Made by a program: the position numbers and the translations under genes
Notes under the pieces: generated by a model
Seen by the model: the letters and a program-made list of their open reading frames with translations, nothing else
Told to the model about the DNA's origin: nothing
The model's database searches: none
Assembly (NCBI GenBank): GCA_018304385.1
Contig: JAGVWJ010000010.1
Span: 1 to 32,350, forward strand
Reading direction: 5' to 3'
DNA from: Microcaldota archaeon
Lineage (GTDB): Archaea; Micrarchaeota; Micrarchaeia; Anstonellales; Bilamarchaeaceae
Length of the DNA: 32,350 bases
In this document: positions 7,767 to 16,313 of the stretch, in pieces
Layout: each line of letters starts with the position of its first letter
Position numbering within the stretch: position 1 is the first letter of the stretch

Positions 7767-8059
7767 CTTATTTAATCTTCTCTAACACTAACGGCGATTC
7801 TTATATATTTTAATATTTCTAACAAAAATTTCAACAAAATTAGAAAGATTTATATACTTTTTCTTATTATGTAGTATACCTCCTCGGATAAAAGAGGCAA
7901 GGGAACCCAGTTATCCTCCCCTCCCCTTGAAGCTTTTAGGAAAAGCTTCACCAAAACTGCGAGTAAAAAGTTCATTTTCATAAAATCCTCCCGAAATAAG
8001 AATCAAAACTCACGACTCAAAACTCAAGACCCATGATTAGCCTTAGACCAGTTGGCTGA
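7767..8059. other. Divergent intergenic region with promoter, structured sequence and intron-like motif
   Basis: TATA box TTTATATAC at 7849-7857 on the plus strand, then a possible RNA: GGATAA (7886-7891) pairs with TTATCC (7911-7916), and a perfect 9-bp hairpin spans 7929-7949 (GAAGCTTTT, loop AGG). The hairpin plus the following ACCAAAACTGC (7950-7960) strongly resembles the introns of tRNA-Gln and tRNA-Ile in this window, but no tRNA can be folded around it. Five heptamer repeats follow at 8001-8035. I cannot name an RNA family. Confidence 0.55.
8001..8035 (-). repeat. Heptamer tandem repeat, five units
   Basis: Plus strand units AATCAAA, ACTCACG, ACTCAAA, ACTCAAG, ACCCATG in unbroken tandem. 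Read on the minus strand they are NNTGRGT-type units (CATGGGT, CTTGAGT, TTTGAGT, CGTGAGT, TTTGATT). Member of the dispersed NNTGRGY family seen at nine loci in this window. Confidence 0.8.
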
Positions 8060-9043
8060 ATGCATGTGAAACCTCCCACTGTGCCCAAGCTAGATAAGCT
8101 AGATTGGCGCATACTCTACGAGCTCGACCGCAACGCGTCACAGTCACTCGCAGAAATAGGAAAAAAATTACATGTTGGTCGGGATGTAATGCACTATCGC
8201 GTTAAGCGATTGGAGCGCGAGAGAATAATAAAAAATTATATAACAATAATAGATTATGGAAAAATAGGCTACATGAGTGGTTCGATTTATCTTAAGCTTC
8301 AACATGATACCCCAGAAATCCAAGAAGAAATAATGAACTATTTCAAAAACGATCCGCGCGTATGGTGGCTAAGTTTTCGTGATGGTAATTATGATATTGC
8401 GCTAACTTGGTGGGCAAAAGATATTGTTGAACTAAAAGAAGCGGAAAAAAATTTACTTGCAAAATATAGAAAATATTTTAAAGAAATAAAAACACGACCG
8501 TACAACTCGCTTACAATTTTTCCAAGGAATTATTTCATAAATTGGGAAAGAAAAAAAACTGACTCATTTGTTATAAAAACAAAGGTTGAAAAAATCACCA
8601 ATGAAGATGACGAACGAATATTAGCGCTAATTGCAGAAAATGCGAGATTAAGTTATGTGGAAATCGCAAATAAGCTTAAATTAAGCGCAGCGCAGGTTTT
8701 CTATAAACTAAAATTATTACGTGAAAAGAAAATAATTCTAGGTTCGCGCGCGGTAATTGATTGCGAGCTTTTAGGTTACCAATGGTTTAAAATTGATTTT
8801 TATCTCGATGATTTCACGCAGGCTGAAAAAATATATTCTTATGTTGCATCGCATCCAAACGTAGTTTATGCATACGATAGTTTAGGAGGTGCGGATGTAG
8901 AATTTGAAGTGGAAGTCAAGAATTATGACGAATTGCTAACAATCGAAAATGAAATTAAAAAGAGATTTGGAGATTCAATTCGCTATACTGAACATTATAT
9001 GTTTTTCAAAGAACAAAAGATTTTGTATTTTCCTTCTTTTTAA
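8060..9043 (+). CDS. Lrp/AsnC-type transcription regulator with two tandem modules
   Basis: 327 residues. Two winged-helix DNA-binding domains are visible. The first is at about residues 13-62 (LDWRILYELDRNASQSLAEI, then a recognition helix VGRDVMHYRVKRLERERII). The second is at about 183-232 (DDERILALIAENARLSYVEI, then SAAQVFYKLKLLREKKII). Each is followed by an AsnC/RAM-like region with IDYGKIGY or IDCELLGY. Common Lrp proteins have one such module (about 150 residues), so this is a duplicated or fused form. A second protein of the same architecture is encoded at 24292-25254. Regulated genes are unknown. A TATA box lies about 200 bp upstream, so the mRNA may have a long leader. Confidence 0.88.
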   Translation: MHVKPPTVPKLDKLDWRILYELDRNASQSLAEIGKKLHVGRDVMHYRVKRLERERIIKNYITIIDYGKIGYMSGSIYLKLQHDTPEIQEEIMNYFKNDPRVWWLSFRDGNYDIALTWWAKDIVELKEAEKNLLAKYRKYFKEIKTRPYNSLTIFPRNYFINWERKKTDSFVIKTKVEKITNEDDERILALIAENARLSYVEIANKLKLSAAQVFYKLKLLREKKIILGSRAVIDCELLGYQWFKIDFYLDDFTQAEKIYSYVASHPNVVYAYDSLGGADVEFEVEVKNYDELLTIENEIKKRFGDSIRYTEHYMFFKEQKILYFPSF

Positions 9044-9140
9044 ATAAATTCAAATTAGCACACTTATAGCAACTAAAAAACCTCACCTTTAAAAACCTTG
9101 TTTTTGTTTGCATAAGTCCGATTAATAGGAGGTGTTTCCC

Positions 9141-10340
9141 ATGCAGGTAGTATCGCCTCATCGTGCTGCCCAATCTGTAACAAGGGATGGCGTTGGCAAG
9201 TTAGTGCAAGCTAGAGTTCCGCTTGCAGATGCACATTTATCTTATTTTGATCGCTTATCAAGTTACTATAATGACCAAGTAGCTCCTAAATGTACTGCCG
9301 CGGGATATAGACCCCCAGCACTTCAGGATCTAGCTGATGAAAGAAGGAAAAGATTAGCTGTCGATTCTTATATAATAGGTGATATAGGGCATATAAGCGT
9401 ATTAATCCATGCAGCGCAAACTGGAGGAACTAACGAAGTTCAGCTATTGCGTTCCAAACTACTTAATGCATCTGATAGCGAAGTATGTACTAGCACTGTT
9501 ATAGACGGTCCAGCGTTGGGCAAGCAGCGAAATGAGCATATAGAAGCAATTGATAGATTTCTTGAAGGCCTTGTTCGCCTTGCAAGTAATATTCCATCAC
9601 ATGAACTTCCAGTTATAACCGGTCAGGTTCTTAATGGGGTTTATGTGGAAAAATATCTTGCTGCTGGCGCTTCCTCTGAAGTTTCTGGAAGGCAAGTATC
9701 TGTAGTTGGTCAAAATACATTTCCCCTTTATAGAGTTCAAATACCTAAAGGTAATGGTAGCAGTGTTCATAGGTTAGGCACAGTCGTGTTCAAATTAGAT
9801 ACGCTAGCCGTAGAGCAGACAAGTTTAGACGGTACTGCAATACATAGGAGAACTACCATGAGTAAGGTTGATCTTGCTGCAGCAATAAGAGCAGGAGCTA
9901 ATGGAAATGGGCGCAAGGATAGTCCACAAGAAGATATTTCTATTACATTAACGGTAACATACGGACCAGAGGGTATATCAGTTAGAACAGCATATGAAAA
10001 ACAAGGTAGAAGAGAGACTGCTGCAGATTTGGATTATGCGAACGCTTTAGTTTCATTTACCAGCGCAGGTAGCGAAACATTTAGAGATACATTTGTCGCA
10101 CGAGCTGAGTTAAAACCGGAAACATGGATGAGCATTGGTTTGCCAAAATCAGGTGCTAACCCAGATCTTCCCATATTTTTATTTGCAAATAATACAGACG
10201 GCGCTCTATTCTCAGTTTTAGGCGCTTTCAGATCGCGTATTAGCAGGGTAGAATTTCTAACAGCAGTATATGATGATGTTGCATTGCTGGCGCACGTTGG
10301 GGCATCGGATATTTTTAGAGCAGTGAATAATCAGCCGTGA
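9141..10340 (+). CDS. Unknown protein, about 399 residues
   Basis: Not recognised. Soluble, mixed alpha/beta, no signal peptide or membrane segment. The N-terminal part (to about residue 170) is helical and basic; the C-terminal part looks beta-rich (ISITLTVTYGPEGISV, then VSFTSAGSETFRDTFVARAEL). An in-frame GTG at 9132 lies within the ribosome binding site AGGAGGTG, so I place the start at ATG 9141. A TATA-like TTTAAAAA lies near 9090. The stop codon lies inside a heptamer repeat that continues to 10383. It is longer and more polar than its neighbours. Confidence 0.75.
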   Translation: MQVVSPHRAAQSVTRDGVGKLVQARVPLADAHLSYFDRLSSYYNDQVAPKCTAAGYRPPALQDLADERRKRLAVDSYIIGDIGHISVLIHAAQTGGTNEVQLLRSKLLNASDSEVCTSTVIDGPALGKQRNEHIEAIDRFLEGLVRLASNIPSHELPVITGQVLNGVYVEKYLAAGASSEVSGRQVSVVGQNTFPLYRVQIPKGNGSSVHRLGTVVFKLDTLAVEQTSLDGTAIHRRTTMSKVDLAAAIRAGANGNGRKDSPQEDISITLTVTYGPEGISVRTAYEKQGRRETAADLDYANALVSFTSAGSETFRDTFVARAELKPETWMSIGLPKSGANPDLPIFLFANNTDGALFSVLGAFRSRISRVEFLTAVYDDVALLAHVGASDIFRAVNNQP

Positions 10341-10383
10341 GCCAACGTTTCGTGTCTACGGCCCACTGCTCAGGGCTCAAGGC
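10336..10383. repeat. Heptamer repeat cluster, inverted, overlapping a stop codon
   Basis: One forward unit CGTGAGC (10336-10342), a CAACGTTTCGT centre, then four reverse units GTCTACG, GCCCACT, GCTCAGG, GCTCAAG (10354-10381). The first unit contains the TGA stop of the preceding gene. The centre resembles the AAACGTT centre of the cluster at 17347-17410. Confidence 0.75.
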
Positions 10384-10412
10384 TTTAATTCTATATTATC
10401 AGATAAATATTT

Positions 10413-11297
10413 ATGTCAAACTTACAAATAACATTTCTCGGAACAAGCGGTGGTGTGCCAACACCAAAGCGTGGCATGCCAAGCATCGCAATAAAATGGA
10501 ACGGAGAAATTTATTTATTTGATTGTGGCGAAGGAACGCAACGCGCAATGATGCAAAGCAAAGTTGGTTACGGCAGTATAAACTCAATTTTCATTTCGCA
10601 TTTGCATTTAGATCATTTTCTCGGTGTTTTCGGATTAATTGAAACACTGCATCTTTTGCAGCCTTCACCAAAGCCAATTAGTATATACGCACCAGAATAT
10701 TTCGAATTGATTAACAAATACAAATTTATTACTCTGGACAAAATAAAACCTCGTGGCGGATTGCTTTTACAAGGAAATGATTTTTCTATAAGTGCATTTA
10801 CAGTTAAGCACACTAAAAATTCTTACGGATTTATTTTCAAGGAAAACGATCGAAGAAAATTTGATGAAGAGAAAGCGCATGCGCTTGGTTTGCAAGGAAG
10901 AATGTTTTCAGAGATTCAAAAGAAAGGTTCTCTTGTAATAAACGGAAAAAAGATTTTACTTGACGATGTAAGTTGGATAAAACCAGGTCGAAAAATAGTT
11001 TATTCTGGTGATTGTGCACCATCAGAGAATTTAATAAAAGTAGCAAAGGATGCAGATTTGCTTATTCACGAATCAACATTTGCAAACGATAAAGAGGACG
11101 AAGCAAAAGAAAGAATGCATACTACCTCAAAGCAAGCAGCGATGATTGCGAAGCAATCAAATGTAAAGAAATTAGTTCTTACTCATATTAGTCCGCGATA
11201 CAGCGAGGAAGAAAGTATTAAAAATTTACTCGGAGATGCTAAATCAGTATTTAATAATACCATAGTGGCTAACGATGGTTTGATCGTCGAGGTATAA
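10413..11297 (+). CDS. rnz: Ribonuclease Z (tRNA 3' processing endonuclease)
   Basis: 294 residues, standard length for the short RNase Z. Metallo-beta-lactamase fold with N-terminal ITFLGTSGGVPTPKRGMPS, the HxHxDH zinc motif H63, H65, D67, H68 (SHLHLDHF), a further histidine at 133 (VKHTKNSYGF), YSGDCAPS with the bridging Asp, the HEST(F) stretch that marks the tRNase Z family, and LTHISPRY near the C-terminus. It cuts precursor tRNAs after the discriminator base so that CCA can be added; none of the four tRNA genes here encodes CCA, in keeping with that need. Start ATG 10413 lies 30 bp past the heptamer repeat. Confidence 0.96.
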   Translation: MSNLQITFLGTSGGVPTPKRGMPSIAIKWNGEIYLFDCGEGTQRAMMQSKVGYGSINSIFISHLHLDHFLGVFGLIETLHLLQPSPKPISIYAPEYFELINKYKFITLDKIKPRGGLLLQGNDFSISAFTVKHTKNSYGFIFKENDRRKFDEEKAHALGLQGRMFSEIQKKGSLVINGKKILLDDVSWIKPGRKIVYSGDCAPSENLIKVAKDADLLIHESTFANDKEDEAKERMHTTSKQAAMIAKQSNVKKLVLTHISPRYSEEESIKNLLGDAKSVFNNTIVANDGLIVEV

Positions 11298-11450
11298 CTC
11301 ATACGACGATAATCTAATATTCGCTATTAAGCGTAATTCGCTCTTTAGCGAATAGTTTATACGGCTATTGTCTACCTACTATTAGTTTATTATAAACAAT
11401 TGTTTATAACGAAGCAAAACCTTTATAAACATTGTGTTTGACAACTTTCT
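11298..11450 (+). promoter_or_regulatory. S-layer gene promoter region with hairpin and 20-bp palindrome
   Basis: A hairpin ATTCGCT/AGCGAAT at about 11331-11355 follows rnz and may end it. A perfect 20-bp palindrome TTATAAACAATTGTTTATAA spans 11390-11409. The TATA box CTTTATAAAC lies at 11421-11430, about 12 bp after the palindrome. The palindrome is in the position expected for an upstream operator or BRE-proximal regulator site. Transcription would start near 11450. Confidence 0.6.
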
Positions 11451-11626
11451 AGTTTCAATATACAATGATAGAGAGGTTTCTCTATCATATTTTGGACCTT
11501 GTATCCTCGAAATGAGTGGTACTAAACTCCGTCGGTAATTATTATATATAAAGCGGTCCATTGCGACGGAATTAAATTGAGGGAAATACGATACGTACGT
11601 ATTTCTGAAAAATCTGAGGTGAAAAG
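11451..11626 (+). promoter_or_regulatory. Long structured 5' leader of the S-layer mRNA, possible pseudoknot
   Basis: A perfect 10-bp hairpin spans 11465-11488 (loop GGTT). TGGACC (11493-11498) can pair with GGTCCA (11555-11560), and TCCGTCG (11528-11534) with CGACGGA (11564-11570). The two helices interleave, so they form a pseudoknot or two alternative states. A further hairpin AAATACG/CGTATTT lies just before the ribosome binding site GAGGTG (about 11616). Probable role: mRNA stability or translation control of a very abundant protein. Confidence 0.6.
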
Positions 11627-14500
11627 ATGAAAGTGAATTTAAAGAAAATAGGCGCAATGGTTGCAGGTGCAACTATATTAGCAAGCTCTGTAGCATTTGC
11701 AGGCTTGATGTATGGAAATACAGTATTAGTAAATGACCAAGGTAACACAGCAGCTAAAGTAGTTGTTGGTGAAAAAGCATTAGCAAGCGATGGTGTTGCA
11801 GCAGCAAACATAGCAGCAGCAATCGCATCAAATGCATGGAAATCAACAGTATTTACAGCATCAGTTAGCGGTGATCCAACATGTGCAGTAGGTGGTGCAG
11901 CAGGTGAAGCAGGTGCATGTGCAATTTCAAATGAAAAAGCAAAATTAGAAATTTCTGTTCCAGGTTCTGCAACTCCAGGTACTTATACTTTAAAAACATT
12001 AGTTGGGGATCTTACAGATAGAACACTTTTAGATAGAGGTTTAGCCTCACAGGGTAACTATACATTGTCAACTACAGAAACAAATGACGTCGATGCACAT
12101 CCATTCACGGTGAGTGGTTCAAATACAGGTTTAAGTGGTGTTTCAGATCAGGAAATATATAAGATTGGTTCAGATCAGTTTTCTCCATTTCAGGAAGTAG
12201 CTGTCACTGACGCGGATGCTGGTAAAACTTATAAGGAAAAACAAGCTTTATGGATAACAGCACACTCTCAGTACCGAGATGTTTTAGATGCAGTTGGCGG
12301 CAGATTCAAAAACTTTGTTTATCAAGTAAAGTTTACTCAGGATCAATACGGTATTCCGGTGTGTACCAAATCAGTAAATGGCAGCTGGGAATATAACAGT
12401 GCTGCATGTACTACTGCAAATACAGATGCAACCCAAAATCACAAGGTAAAGATTAAGTTCTTAGGAAGTGATTGGGTAATTACCAAATTAGATAATACCG
12501 GTGTAGCTAATTCAAACAATGAAACAGGAGTACAAAGCGGTGGTGAAATTAACCTTGCTAAAGAATCTGTGGGTGGCATTATAAATGTAGGTGAATGTTT
12601 GGATGCTGCTGGCGGTTTGAAGGTCTGCCTTGACGACATTAAAGAAGGTTCAACATCATCAGAACAAAGCGCAATAATTAGTATAAAAGATGCAAACGGT
12701 GCTTTACTAAAGCAAACAACGGTTGCACCAGGAACAACACAGACAATATCAACAACAGGTGGTACACAAGTACGTGTTCGTGTATTCAAGACAGCTCCTG
12801 GTTATACATTTGGTGCAAAATGGGCAGATATGTCTGTTATTAGTAATGAATTAGTACTAAAGGATGGTGACAGTGTAGAAGTAAATTCTGATAGAGATAA
12901 AAACACCAAATGGAAAGTTAGATTAGCATGGAAGAATAGAGATACCACCTCTACTGGAATGGCTAACTATACAGATCATTTAAGATCTATATTGATATAT
13001 AGAGATGTTTCAGATTTCTTTAAGGCAGGTGAAGGATACAACCTAATGGAAGACCCAATTGGATTTAAATTTACATATAAAGGTGTATCCTCAGCTACAG
13101 AATACGATACACTAAGATATGAGTTTGTTGACATGGGTGGATCTTCGTTTACTTATGTCGCAGATGGATCAACAGCAACTACAAGAGAAGTAAATGCAAG
13201 TTATCTAAAAATTTCAACTGGTGTTTCTGGTGGATTTACTCCAACAGTTGGCAGTGGTAGTGAAGTAAGGATACTATTACTAACTGGTACTAGCGATGCT
13301 ATTAATCAGACTGCGGGCAACGTTTCAAAAGGTGCAAATACAGGTTTTAGTACATTGGACGGAGCTGGCGCAGGAGGATTAATGTCTGGAAGCGTAATTA
13401 TGAAACTTGAAGGTTCACCGGAAAGATGGGTGTTTGTCGGAAACCTAACTCAATACGCAGGACTTTCACCTGGTTTTGGAAATGATTCATATGTTAACCT
13501 GCCATACACTACTGGTGGTTCAGCAGGTACAATTGGCGGTGGCGGTTTAGTAAGAATAGGCTGGGGTTCTTCAGGTAACGGATCAAGTTTTGAAAACTGG
13601 GATATCCAAAACGGCAACTACTCTACAGCTACACATGCACAATTAGGCATTAATAGTCTAATTGCTTCTACAGGTGGTGTAGTTATCTTACTATCTGAAG
13701 ATTCTGGTGAAGGTTTATCAGCAAGTAAACCAAGCGCAGTTGCAGCATTTTTTAACATAACTGCAAAGAGCTTTAACAAGGATTCGCCAAATAGCAGATA
13801 CTTAAAAGATAAATGTACAGTATCAAGCCCTGCAAACTACAGCAACACACCACTACAAACACATGACCTTGAAGGTAGCATGTTAACTCAAAAAGAAGTT
13901 AATTATGTAACACACAGAGGTACAATTTGTAAAGAACTAAGTGACAATGTGTTTACTCTGAAAGTTCCGAAAGGAGCACCAGCAAAGGTAGAATACCTAT
14001 TAAGTACAGCAGAAGCAGCAACTAGTGAATCATCTGGTTACCAAGCAACACTTGGTGAAGGAGAAAGCTATGAAATACCAGGCACAGGCGGCATTTCAGT
14101 AAAAGTAAAAGAAATTACTGAAGACGTTGGCGCATGCGGCGTTGGTACAGGTGCAGCTCCAGCATGTACAGTTGACAGCTCTGGATTAAGTGCAGTAGTT
14201 CTTGCTGATGGAAAGAGTCCAAAGGCATCATACGATGGCGCAACAGCAGGCAGCGTTCCACGCAGCCTAGTTGTTCTAGACAGAGATGCATCTGAAACAG
14301 ATGTATATGTAACTGTCGGTGGTCCAGCAGTAAACGAAGTAACAAAGAAAGCATTGGAAGGTGCAGCAGTAAACTTCGCAACAGACAAGAAAGTAGTTAA
14401 AGAGGTTGCAAACGGTAAGAGAATCGTTGTAGCTGGTTTAACTGCAGCTGATACATTAGAAGCAGCACAAGACTTCATAGCAGCATTAAAGAGACAGTAA
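11627..14500 (+). CDS. S-layer protein (methanococcal-type N- and C-terminal domains)
   Basis: 957 residues. A signal peptide of about 25 residues (MKVNLKKIGAMVAGATILAS then SVAFA) is followed by YGNTVLVNDQGN and VVVGEKALASDGVAAANIAA, the S-layer N-terminal domain pattern. The long middle is Gly/Ser/Thr-rich and beta-like, with a few Cys pairs. The end has LVVLDRDASETDVYVTVGGP followed by AVNEVTKKAL, and IVVAGLTAADTLEAAQDFIA, matching the S-layer C-terminal domain. No C-terminal membrane anchor is visible. It forms the outer protein lattice of the cell. ATG 11627 is preceded by GAGGTG. Codons favour GCA, AGA and GTA, as in a highly expressed gene. It has its own promoter, leader and terminator and so is monocistronic. 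Confidence 0.93.
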   Translation: MKVNLKKIGAMVAGATILASSVAFAGLMYGNTVLVNDQGNTAAKVVVGEKALASDGVAAANIAAAIASNAWKSTVFTASVSGDPTCAVGGAAGEAGACAISNEKAKLEISVPGSATPGTYTLKTLVGDLTDRTLLDRGLASQGNYTLSTTETNDVDAHPFTVSGSNTGLSGVSDQEIYKIGSDQFSPFQEVAVTDADAGKTYKEKQALWITAHSQYRDVLDAVGGRFKNFVYQVKFTQDQYGIPVCTKSVNGSWEYNSAACTTANTDATQNHKVKIKFLGSDWVITKLDNTGVANSNNETGVQSGGEINLAKESVGGIINVGECLDAAGGLKVCLDDIKEGSTSSEQSAIISIKDANGALLKQTTVAPGTTQTISTTGGTQVRVRVFKTAPGYTFGAKWADMSVISNELVLKDGDSVEVNSDRDKNTKWKVRLAWKNRDTTSTGMANYTDHLRSILIYRDVSDFFKAGEGYNLMEDPIGFKFTYKGVSSATEYDTLRYEFVDMGGSSFTYVADGSTATTREVNASYLKISTGVSGGFTPTVGSGSEVRILLLTGTSDAINQTAGNVSKGANTGFSTLDGAGAGGLMSGSVIMKLEGSPERWVFVGNLTQYAGLSPGFGNDSYVNLPYTTGGSAGTIGGGGLVRIGWGSSGNGSSFENWDIQNGNYSTATHAQLGINSLIASTGGVVILLSEDSGEGLSASKPSAVAAFFNITAKSFNKDSPNSRYLKDKCTVSSPANYSNTPLQTHDLEGSMLTQKEVNYVTHRGTICKELSDNVFTLKVPKGAPAKVEYLLSTAEAATSESSGYQATLGEGESYEIPGTGGISVKVKEITEDVGACGVGTGAAPACTVDSSGLSAVVLADGKSPKASYDGATAGSVPRSLVVLDRDASETDVYVTVGGPAVNEVTKKALEGAAVNFATDKKVVKEVANGKRIVVAGLTAADTLEAAQDFIAALKRQ

Positions 14501-14520
14501 ATTTAGTCTCTTTTTTCTTT
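14489..14520 (+). terminator. Hairpin plus T-run terminator overlapping the S-layer stop codon
   Basis: AAGAGAC (14489-14495) pairs with GTCTCTT (14506-14512), loop of 10 nt containing the TAA stop (14498-14500), followed by runs of T with a long T-rich tract to about 14560. A second gene (ftsZ) has the same arrangement. Confidence 0.75.
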
Positions 14521-14632
14521 ATTTTTTATTTTTCTTTATTTTTCTAATTTTTTAATTGTTTGCGGGCGTTTAGGTTGTTTTAGGTAATAATTTTTAGTTG
14601 TTGGTTTTTTTTATCGTAATAACAGTTACTTT

Positions 14633-14667
14633 TATCATTGCTCACTGCCAAAGGCTGAGGGCAGTAA
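14633..14667 (-). repeat. Heptamer repeat cluster
   Basis: Plus strand units TATCATT, GCTCACT, GCCAAAG, GCTGAGG, GCAGTAA in register; minus strand reads as NNTGRGC-type units, degenerate at the ends. The ends also form a short inverted repeat AGTTACT/AGTAACT. It lies in the 203-bp gap between the S-layer gene and the next gene. Confidence 0.65.
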
Positions 14668-14703
14668 CTCCCATTTATAAATATTTCGTAACAACATACT
14701 ATT

Positions 14704-16119
14704 ATGCAATTTCGCACTTTTTATAATTCTAATAAACCAACGACCAGGAACCAAAGACCCATTAGTGAGAAGGGAGGTTGCGCTAGGAACCGTAGGTTCC
14801 TGGCATTTCGCAATGCATTTACTACAGCAGCAGTTATTTTCGCTTCTTTATTGCCATTTAAAGCGCAAGCAATAGACGTAGGTAGATCAACTGGTTCAGC
14901 TATTTCTGGAGTTAATACTTTAAGAAACGATGATGGAAGCGTTACCTTTGCATTTACAGGGCAAGAAGGCGAGGTAGTTAAATTTACATTTACTAAAGAA
15001 GAATTCGCTGAATTAGTGCGTAAAAAACCTAATAAAAGCGAGTTTGATGCATATTTAAAAGCAAAATTAGATGAAGCAGAAGCTAGGTTAGCTGCATTGA
15101 GAAAAGAAGCAGAAAAAGCGCAACCCCCCAGAGAAATAAGATCACCACCTCAGCCAGTTCCACCTCCGCAAGTTGCACCAGAACCAATGCCAAGACCAGA
15201 ACCACCAAAACCACCCGAACCTGCTCCGCCAACAGAAGTGGCGCCACCACCACAACCTCCACCCGCAGCTCCACCTGAAAGAAGACAAGAACCACCTCCA
15301 TCTTTACGTGAACCAGGTGAATTTTCTTTTGCAGGTAATGTTCGTGATAAACTCCTTAGAGCAAGAGATGCAGATCAAGTAAGGGATGCTTTGAGATCAT
15401 ATGGTGGAGGGGATATAGCAGATGATGCCATATCTACATTGTCTCCTACGGAAAGAGGACGTCTTGTTGCAATGTTAACACCTGCTCAGCAAAAAGAATA
15501 CGGAATATCAAGTATCGCAGGACCACTTTTATCCATGCCAAGTGTATTTCCATTTAAAACTGGTGGTAAGGATGGTGCTATGGGGTTTACAATTGCAGGC
15601 GTAGTAGATCTTAGTATACCAGAAGATGTTATTCTTGCTAAAAATTATAAAAAAATGTTAGAGTTGGTACGTGCAGGTCTTAAAACAGCGCTTAGTGAAG
15701 AACAAGCCCAAATGCCTGCTGATAAGCGTATGTCAAATAGCGATGTCGATGAAGTAGTAGAACGGGTTATGGAAAGTATTGATGAAAAAACACTAGTATC
15801 GCCAACTAATAAGATACTAAAGCAGCTTAAAAAAGATGACGCAGCAACAAAAGCATCGCAAAGATGGACAATTCGTTTTGAATACCCGCCAGAGAGTAAA
15901 ACTGAATATTCTTTAACAGTTACATTCGCTGAAATACGTAGGAAATCAAAAGCAGATATAACAAAAATATTCGAAGCAAAAGTAGAAGAAGCATTAAGCA
16001 GTGTCATATCGGATGGTGGAGAGAGAAAAAAAGCAGTTAGAAAAGTTACAAGGGATCTTAGTTCTGTAGTAGAAGAACTTCATGCGAAAGCAGTAAAATT
16101 AGATCGAGAATTAAACTGA
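14704..16119 (+). CDS. Secreted proline-rich protein of unknown function
   Basis: 471 residues. A hydrophobic segment AFTTAAVIFASLLPFKAQA ending near residue 57 is a likely signal peptide, with an unusually long basic N-region. Then a globular stretch to about 130, a Pro-rich linker (about 140-200, many PPxP and PEP repeats) and an alpha-helical charged domain to the end. No family recognised. A TATA-like TTTATAAATA at about 14674-14683 places the start of transcription very near ATG 14704, so it is probably leaderless. Codons 12-20 are made of a heptamer repeat and no other start is available downstream, so the N-terminus may have been altered by that repeat. Likely cell-envelope role, given the S-layer neighbour; inference only. 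Confidence 0.75.
   Translation: MQFRTFYNSNKPTTRNQRPISEKGGCARNRRFLAFRNAFTTAAVIFASLLPFKAQAIDVGRSTGSAISGVNTLRNDDGSVTFAFTGQEGEVVKFTFTKEEFAELVRKKPNKSEFDAYLKAKLDEAEARLAALRKEAEKAQPPREIRSPPQPVPPPQVAPEPMPRPEPPKPPEPAPPTEVAPPPQPPPAAPPERRQEPPPSLREPGEFSFAGNVRDKLLRARDADQVRDALRSYGGGDIADDAISTLSPTERGRLVAMLTPAQQKEYGISSIAGPLLSMPSVFPFKTGGKDGAMGFTIAGVVDLSIPEDVILAKNYKKMLELVRAGLKTALSEEQAQMPADKRMSNSDVDEVVERVMESIDEKTLVSPTNKILKQLKKDDAATKASQRWTIRFEYPPESKTEYSLTVTFAEIRRKSKADITKIFEAKVEEALSSVISDGGERKKAVRKVTRDLSSVVEELHAKAVKLDRELN
14736..14763 (-). repeat. Heptamer repeat inside the start of a coding region
   Basis: Plus strand units ACCAACG, ACCAGGA, ACCAAAG, ACCCATT; on the minus strand AATGGGT, CTTTGGT, TCCTGGT, CGTTGGT. 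A hairpin GGAACC-GTA-GGTTCC follows at about 14785-14799. All of this is translated as residues about 12-35 of the secreted protein. Confidence 0.6.
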
Positions 16120-16159
16120 ATAGCTTCTAATTTTAAATTTTCCCAATTGGAAACCTAGT

Positions 16160-16250
16160 GTTTTCTCATTCTTTTAAAGCCGTCGTCTTACTTTTGTTCT
16201 CTTTAGTGACGATGCACTATTATTTTTATCTTGGCATCGTCGGTCGTTTT
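16160..16250 (-). repeat. CGACG element, copy D
   Basis: Reads on the minus strand. Hairpin GACGATGC (16208-16215) with GCATCGTC (16234-16241), loop 18 nt, then conserved segments ACTAAAGAGAACA, GACGACGGCTTT and AGAATGAGAAAA. Same order of blocks as copies A, B and C, but with a different stem sequence that still pairs. It fills most of the 194-bp gap before the zinc-ribbon gene. Confidence 0.75.
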
Positions 16251-16313
16251 GGTATCTTACTTATACAAATTTTGCGAGTATTTTAAACTATTACACTATA
16301 TAATTTATATCGT

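Noticed and set aside
7875..8000. Intergenic RNA as an intron-containing tRNA
   Set aside because: No acceptor pairing, no GTTCNANTC T-loop and no anticodon arm could be assembled around the intron-like hairpin on either strand.
8001..8035. Heptamer arrays as CRISPR
   Set aside because: Units are 7 bp with no spacers, and no cas genes are present.
10337..10522. Open frame of 61 codons between the unknown gene and rnz
   Set aside because: It starts in the heptamer repeat and overlaps rnz in another frame.
14068..14478. Minus-strand open frames of 88-136 codons opposite the S-layer gene
   Set aside because: Shadow frames caused by the biased codons of the S-layer gene; no start signals.
15083..15382. 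Overlapping frames on both strands in the proline-rich linker
   Set aside because: Low-complexity shadows of CCA/CCT repeats of the secreted protein gene.
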